Assembly (NCBI GenBank): GCA_948567375.1
Contig: OX419755.1
Location: 40,677,001-40,741,000 of the forward strand
Length of the DNA stretch: 64,000 nt
DNA from: Lunularia cruciata
Taxonomy: Eukaryota; Streptophyta; Marchantiopsida; Lunulariales; Lunulariaceae
Direction of reading: 5' to 3'
This document shows positions 59,801 through 64,000 of this stretch, one piece after another. The position numbers and the translations under genes were made by a program. A model generated the notes under the pieces. That model searched no databases, had not been told where the DNA came from, and worked only from the letters and a program-made list of their open reading frames with translations. Positions within the stretch are counted from its first letter, which is position 1, and each line of letters starts with the position of its first letter.

Positions 59801-60888
59801 CTCTCTTTTGAGATACTTAGAAACCCACCAAATTTCAAAAGAACTTCCATAAAATTTGGAATGAGTTTAGAACCTTTAAACACGGGAATAGAAACATCTG
59901 AATATCATATTATCAAGGTCCCATCTGGACACAGACTGCATCCGTGTGAAAGCATCATCCCGGAACGAGTCCAATAGGTTTCTCGATTGGTTTCTGAGAG
60001 ACTGCTTTCACCAATTGACTGTCTAAAACGGATGTTGTCCTTACACTAACTTAACGTTAAAAGGGCCGTCTTTTGCAGCCGTCAGTCGGTTCTAAATCCT
60101 GAAACAAGCTGAATTCAAGACGAATTCTTCCGATGCTTTGCATATTTGTCTGCTCAATAAACATTCACACAAATGGCACCCGTAGGTGTGTGTTTCCCTC
60201 TTGATACGGAACTTTGACACTAAAATCCGCAGGTCTTTCCCCGATCGCTATTCATGGACAGGGCTTGGGACCCATGCTTGACTCGTTTATTATCACTCAA
60301 GTGATCTTCCTTGAATTTCCGCGCTGTGAATGTCTTTGTGGACACAGCTGCAGGTGGGAACCTTCATCATCCGCACCTTGCGTTACAAGGGTGCGGATGA
60401 CCATCAGGAGGATATTCCTCGCCAACGGCAGCTAATGGTTTTCTTTACAACGAGCTCTACCCTATCCTAGACAGAAATTAGAAGACAACGAAGCATTGAA
60501 TAGATGAGCGCGCTTAATCCGCCTTACATGCGGATAACGGAAATGACTATGTACAAAGAAACAGAATGTCCGAGCTGTGGACCATTGTTGACAGCTCGGA
60601 GTAACATCTGAAAGGATTGAGATCAGTTTCAAAGTGACGAACTAGCAGCTAGCACCCGGGCTATCAACTTTCTACAACTTCAGTGGAGAGTGTGTCTAAA
60701 CTACATCTCACCTATTATGTGTGATTCTCTTGCAAATGTATCTTGAAGTGTACCATGTAGACAAAGTTATTTTTACGGGTTTACCAACATAGCTCTCTGA
60801 TGTCTGATGACGATGGTAGTGGTCGTATTCTCGCAGAATTAGAAATTCCGAGACGGTACAAAAGCCGAAAAGGTCTAACAGATATGCT
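59801..60888. other. 3' flank of the NUS1/LEW1 gene, with short hairpins
   Basis: No open frame resembles a known protein. Two short hairpins stand out: CATCCGCACCTTG with CAAGGGTGCGGATG near 60,368-60,400 (one bulge), and TCCGAGCTGT with ACAGCTCGGA near 60,569-60,601 (perfect 10 bp). The part next to 60,889 should contain the 3' UTR. Confidence 0.45.
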
Positions 60889-61824
60889 TCATCTTCCATA
60901 CCTGTGTGTCTTCTTTGCAAATTCCTTCAGAGCTGCGACAAGAGAATTTGCAGACATCTCTTGGAGAGATCCCATATGTACTATCTCTGTGAGTCGCAAT
61001 CGCCAGGGAGGAAATCCGTGCAGACTTCGTGTCTTGCCAAATAAGAGGAGAAGATCTGGGTCCGGTCCTTCAGGTCCATTTCGTTGCAAGGTACTGGTAA
61101 CATCTTCTTCTGTTAACTTCGGTATTTTCATCTGATGGTGCTTTGCGTAGTGAAGTTTGTAGGCGTTCTCACAAACGTTCCTGGCAGCCCTCACCAAAGA
61201 TTCCTTGCCGTCTTGGAGGGACAAAAGCTCCACTTTCATGTGGCTCATTTCGGTCAATTCGGACGTTGTCTGGTCGGCATTTAGGGATTCACCTTTGCGC
61301 CTCCTCAACGTGCACAACTCCTCGTGAAAACGTTCATCTTCAACAACCTGACGCTTAATGTTTTGAACTTCTCGAAGATAATGGGATGCTTCGGGTGCCT
61401 CTCTGTCCGGATAACAGTGCACTTGCTGATCCTTGCTTCCCAAGATGTTCAGCGTCTTCTGAAGTTGAAGTTGAGACCGTTTCAAAGCACCGGCAGGATC
61501 GAACAGAGTTACATGAGTCACGTTGATTGCACTCAACCAAAAGATGAGCTGACAAACTTTGCTCTCCCAATCCACTCCTTCCAGATTCGCAAACACCACC
61601 GCCACTGCCACAGGCTTGTCTTCCAATTCCTTTCCTTTGCCTTCTCCTCTGGAATCACCTAAACGGGCCGCGCTCAATAATTTACCTGCACGAGAGAATG
61701 CGCTAGAAATCACGCACATAATCGTAAACAGAAAATGAAGGCTTTGCCACAACAACCACTCGCTGGTTTGCTGCATTTTCGTGAGCTCCATTTTCATGGA
61801 CATTTCGTCGGGCCTGCTTATCAT
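60889..61824 (-). CDS. LEW1: NUS1/LEW1: accessory subunit of dehydrodolichyl diphosphate synthase
   Basis: A single uninterrupted frame of 311 codons, ATG at 61,824 to TGA ending at 60,889. The family (yeast Nus1, human NgBR, Arabidopsis LEW1) is a catalytically inactive cis-prenyltransferase homologue in the ER membrane. It pairs with the active subunit to make the polyprenyl chain for dolichol, needed in protein glycosylation. Visible here: a membrane segment at about 23-41; 'VAVVFANLEG' at about 72-81; 'LFWLS' style 'LIFWLSAINVTHVTLFDPAG' at 93-112; 'PDPDLLLLFG'; and the diagnostic 'PWRLRLTEIVHMG' near 270-282. The C-terminus ends R-Y-G-R, containing the RxG motif (308-310) reported as important for activity of the heteromeric enzyme. 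It is longer than Arabidopsis LEW1 (about 254 residues by memory), mainly by a charged middle segment at about 130-195. Met 8, 10 and 12 are alternative starts. A CACAG|GTATGG near the stop could be read as a splice donor, but the encoded end fits the family. Confidence 0.9.
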   Translation of the reverse strand: MISRPDEMSMKMELTKMQQTSEWLLWQSLHFLFTIMCVISSAFSRAGKLLSAARLGDSRGEGKGKELEDKPVAVAVVFANLEGVDWESKVCQLIFWLSAINVTHVTLFDPAGALKRSQLQLQKTLNILGSKDQQVHCYPDREAPEASHYLREVQNIKRQVVEDERFHEELCTLRRRKGESLNADQTTSELTEMSHMKVELLSLQDGKESLVRAARNVCENAYKLHYAKHHQMKIPKLTEEDVTSTLQRNGPEGPDPDLLLLFGKTRSLHGFPPWRLRLTEIVHMGSLQEMSANSLVAALKEFAKKTHRYGR

Positions 61825-61983
61825 GTTGTTTGCTCGTCTTCACTCCTCACTCCTCTGTTGTGCTTCTCCGCCTCCAACGGTCAACCGATTGTACTCAACG
61901 CAACTACTCCATTGAAGCTTTCCGTCCGTCTTTCCGCACTTTTCGAAACGGAGTAATTTCTAGTTTAAACCTTTGTGAAAAAA
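61825..61983. promoter_or_regulatory. Proximal 5' flank of NUS1/LEW1
   Basis: About 160 bp between the start codon and the foldback MITE. It must include at least part of the 5' UTR. No core promoter element is clear. Confidence 0.4.
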
Positions 61984-62314
61984 GGCACATTTGGACAAGA
62001 TTACATTCAAGAATTCAAGAGTCTTAATAGACTCTTAAACCGGAAATAAACCCTTAAACAAACCCTAAGCCTCCATTTCACTTTCGGAATCGACGGGAGA
62101 CGTACGGGCTATGCTACATGCGGCGTAAATTTTATACGGAACCCCGTAAACGGAAAGGAGCCCAAAAGTGAATGGAACTTACGGGCGGTAGCAGGTATGT
62201 AAGGCCGTCTCAATAATTGGAGTTCCGGTTGAAATGGAGGCTTACGGGTTGTTCAGGGGTTTATTTCCTATTAAGACTCTTGAATTCTTGAATGTAATCT
62301 TGTCCAAATGTGTC
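61984..62314. mobile_element. Foldback MITE upstream of NUS1/LEW1
   Basis: Terminal inverted repeats of about 80-95 bp (61,986-62,080 and 62,231-62,312) are perfect over the outer 43 bp or so (starting cacatttggacaagattac). They continue with few mismatches to 'aagcctccatttc', except for a 12-bp insertion in the left arm. The centre (about 150 bp) contains several 'acgg' and 'cgtaa' motifs and no coding frame. Long TIRs would suit a Mutator-like MITE, but I could not find a convincing target duplication, so the class is open. Confidence 0.75.
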
Positions 62315-64000
62315 ATTTGTCGAAAAGGTTCGAACCGTATGCGTGCGAATCATAATTTGAATAATTGAGACCGAGGGGGAGATCCAACTAAACTAAAGCG
62401 TGGGCAAAGGTTCAATCTCTATAATTTATAGAGAAATTCAAATCCAAGCTATGCCCGGTCAATTATGATTGGTTCATAATGTCAAATGCAATACGTTGTA
62501 AGTTTAGACCTAGTGTCAACTTGGAGAATTCATGGTGCCTATATTTTTAGAACCATATTTGAAATTGAAATTTGAAATTGAAATTTTAGTTTAAAGGACC
62601 ATGGAGTACACACCTATTGAAATGGTAGATGTCTATCCTTTTCCAATCCTGTTGAGAGTGTGTAGTTTGATTGGAGTCTTTAGTTCATGACCCTTTAATT
62701 AATTTCCCCAAGCCTTGGTATGGAAGTAGAGTTCTCATATGGAGTCTTGCTGTCAGGTTAGTGAGTGGAGGTCAAGGGGGAACACCCAAGAAATTATTGT
62801 TTTTTAGTGAGAACTCATATGAACGTGGTGGCGCATTGTAACCTATGTGACAAAGTACCGTAATGTTGAAATCAATGCAACCATGGATGTAGGCAAATTC
62901 TTGGCCAAACTACATAAAATCTTGTTGTATCTATCTCCATGTTGTGCAATAACTGAGCTTGTTTCCTAGATTATAGATTCCTTAAAATCCTCCTTCCCAA
63001 TATATAGTACAGATTCATATTTATCTTTTCAATAGTCAACATCTTAGTGCTAATTCCAAGTTTGTGCAAAGTGCAGTACATGCTAGCTTAAGTCTGCATT
63101 ATGATCTGGAAAGTTTGATATAGACTTAACTGAGATGCGGACTTAAAGAATATTACGTGCCTCTCATATAGTAAATTGCATATATGTGGAAAAATCAAAT
63201 TGTAAATTTACCAATGGGAAACATTCCGATAAACTTGCCATGGTGCCTATAGTAGAGTGTCTCTACCTTTTGGCAAAAGAGAGGCCTAGTTCACAATGTT
63301 CAATGTTAGAGTAGCCCGAGGCCTAATAAGAAACCATTGGATAGAGTCCAAACATCTTGTATGACGTGGATATATGTGACATAAAACTTGTCAATAGCTC
63401 GCATGTCATTGTTGAAAAAGGATGCTTCCTTGGGTTTGTTTGTGGTATGCTCGCTCTTGAGGGTCCAGTCACTTTTATCTATGATAGAATTACATTATAC
63501 ATTAGTTTGGAAATGATGTAGCAATGTGTAGTCAAGGTGCTGGTTAATCGCAAGGTCATGTCATTTTCTATATAGCCATGCGGAAATGGTAACCAGATAA
63601 AGCATGTAAAATTCAGGAAAAGTATAGTTGCATAATTTTACAATCTGATTGTCATAAAAAATTGCATCATCTTCCATCACTAAGACATGCAAGCTCATTT
63701 GGAAATATGAGCGTCCAACATGTAGCAAAATGCAAAGGCAAGGATCAATGCTTGAATGATTGTCAAAGAATGGAGATTATTGCTTTATTGGAGCAATCAA
63801 AACCACAATCAATTTAAAGCATTGCTTGGTAGTACGGTGTTGATGAGAAAGTCATTTGGAAGTTGAAGTCAAACAAAGATGAGATTTGTGAACAAGCCCA
63901 TAAAGTAGGTCAAGCCATTCAAGAGTCAATATTATGCATATCCCATGCAATATTTCCTAACTTTGAAATCTTTTTTAATGGATTGATGCGGCTCGTTGGA
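62315..64000. other. AT-rich gene-free sequence to the window end
   Basis: No open frame of note and no repeat structure recognised. The palindromic GGTTCGAACC at 62,327-62,336 has no matching tRNA structure around it. Confidence 0.5.

Noticed and set aside
62327-62336. GGTTCGAACC resembling a tRNA B box
   Set aside because: It is a palindrome with no A box, acceptor stem or anticodon arm at the right distances, and it lies at the edge of a MITE.

Overview
The window reads as nuclear DNA of a land plant. It carries one gene of the plant DUF604/GT31-like glycosyltransferase family with canonical GT-AG introns, one NUS1/LEW1 (dehydrodolichyl diphosphate synthase accessory subunit) gene, and LTR retrotransposons primed from initiator tRNA-Met, one family of which has a C-terminal chromodomain. 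The sequence is strongly AT-rich outside the genes. A bryophyte, perhaps a moss such as Physcomitrium, is my best guess from composition and from the chromovirus type. The sequence does not prove this, and other land plants cannot be excluded.

Layout. 1-22.2 kb is AT-rich, gene-free relic DNA: a decayed coding-like stretch (4.2-6.4 kb), a solo LTR with target-site duplication (7.65-8.38 kb), tandem repeats of 95 bp and about 460 bp, a weak Copia relic and two copies of a dispersed hairpin repeat. 22.2-31.9 kb is visibly less AT-rich and holds a cluster of foldback sequences (23.5-24.4 kb) and the three-exon DUF604 gene (25.67-27.94 kb, minus strand). 32-39.9 kb returns to relic DNA: two more solo LTRs, a Copia RT/RNase H relic and an AT microsatellite. 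39.9-52.8 kb is one nested block of a single Ty3/gypsy chromovirus family: an old three-LTR compound element whose last LTR was hit by a very young copy (47,086-52,728). 52.8-60.8 kb is AT-rich with more hairpin-repeat copies, small MITE-like foldbacks and a GC-rich exon-like patch. The NUS1/LEW1 gene lies at 60.89-61.82 kb (minus strand), with a foldback MITE directly upstream of its start codon.

The young chromovirus is the most interesting object. Its two 423-bp LTRs are identical and flanked by a perfect 5-bp duplication, yet gag and pol contain four in-frame stops, so it was probably mobilised by proteins made elsewhere. Its U3 carries five clusters of perfect heat-shock-element motifs just upstream of a TATA box. 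Its gag-pol junction carries a complete -1 frameshift signal: slippery heptamer, 6-nt spacer, 10-bp stem and a possible pseudoknot. No tRNA, rRNA or CRISPR array was found. The two host genes act in unrelated processes (Golgi-type glycosyl transfer and dolichol synthesis) and are 33 kb apart.
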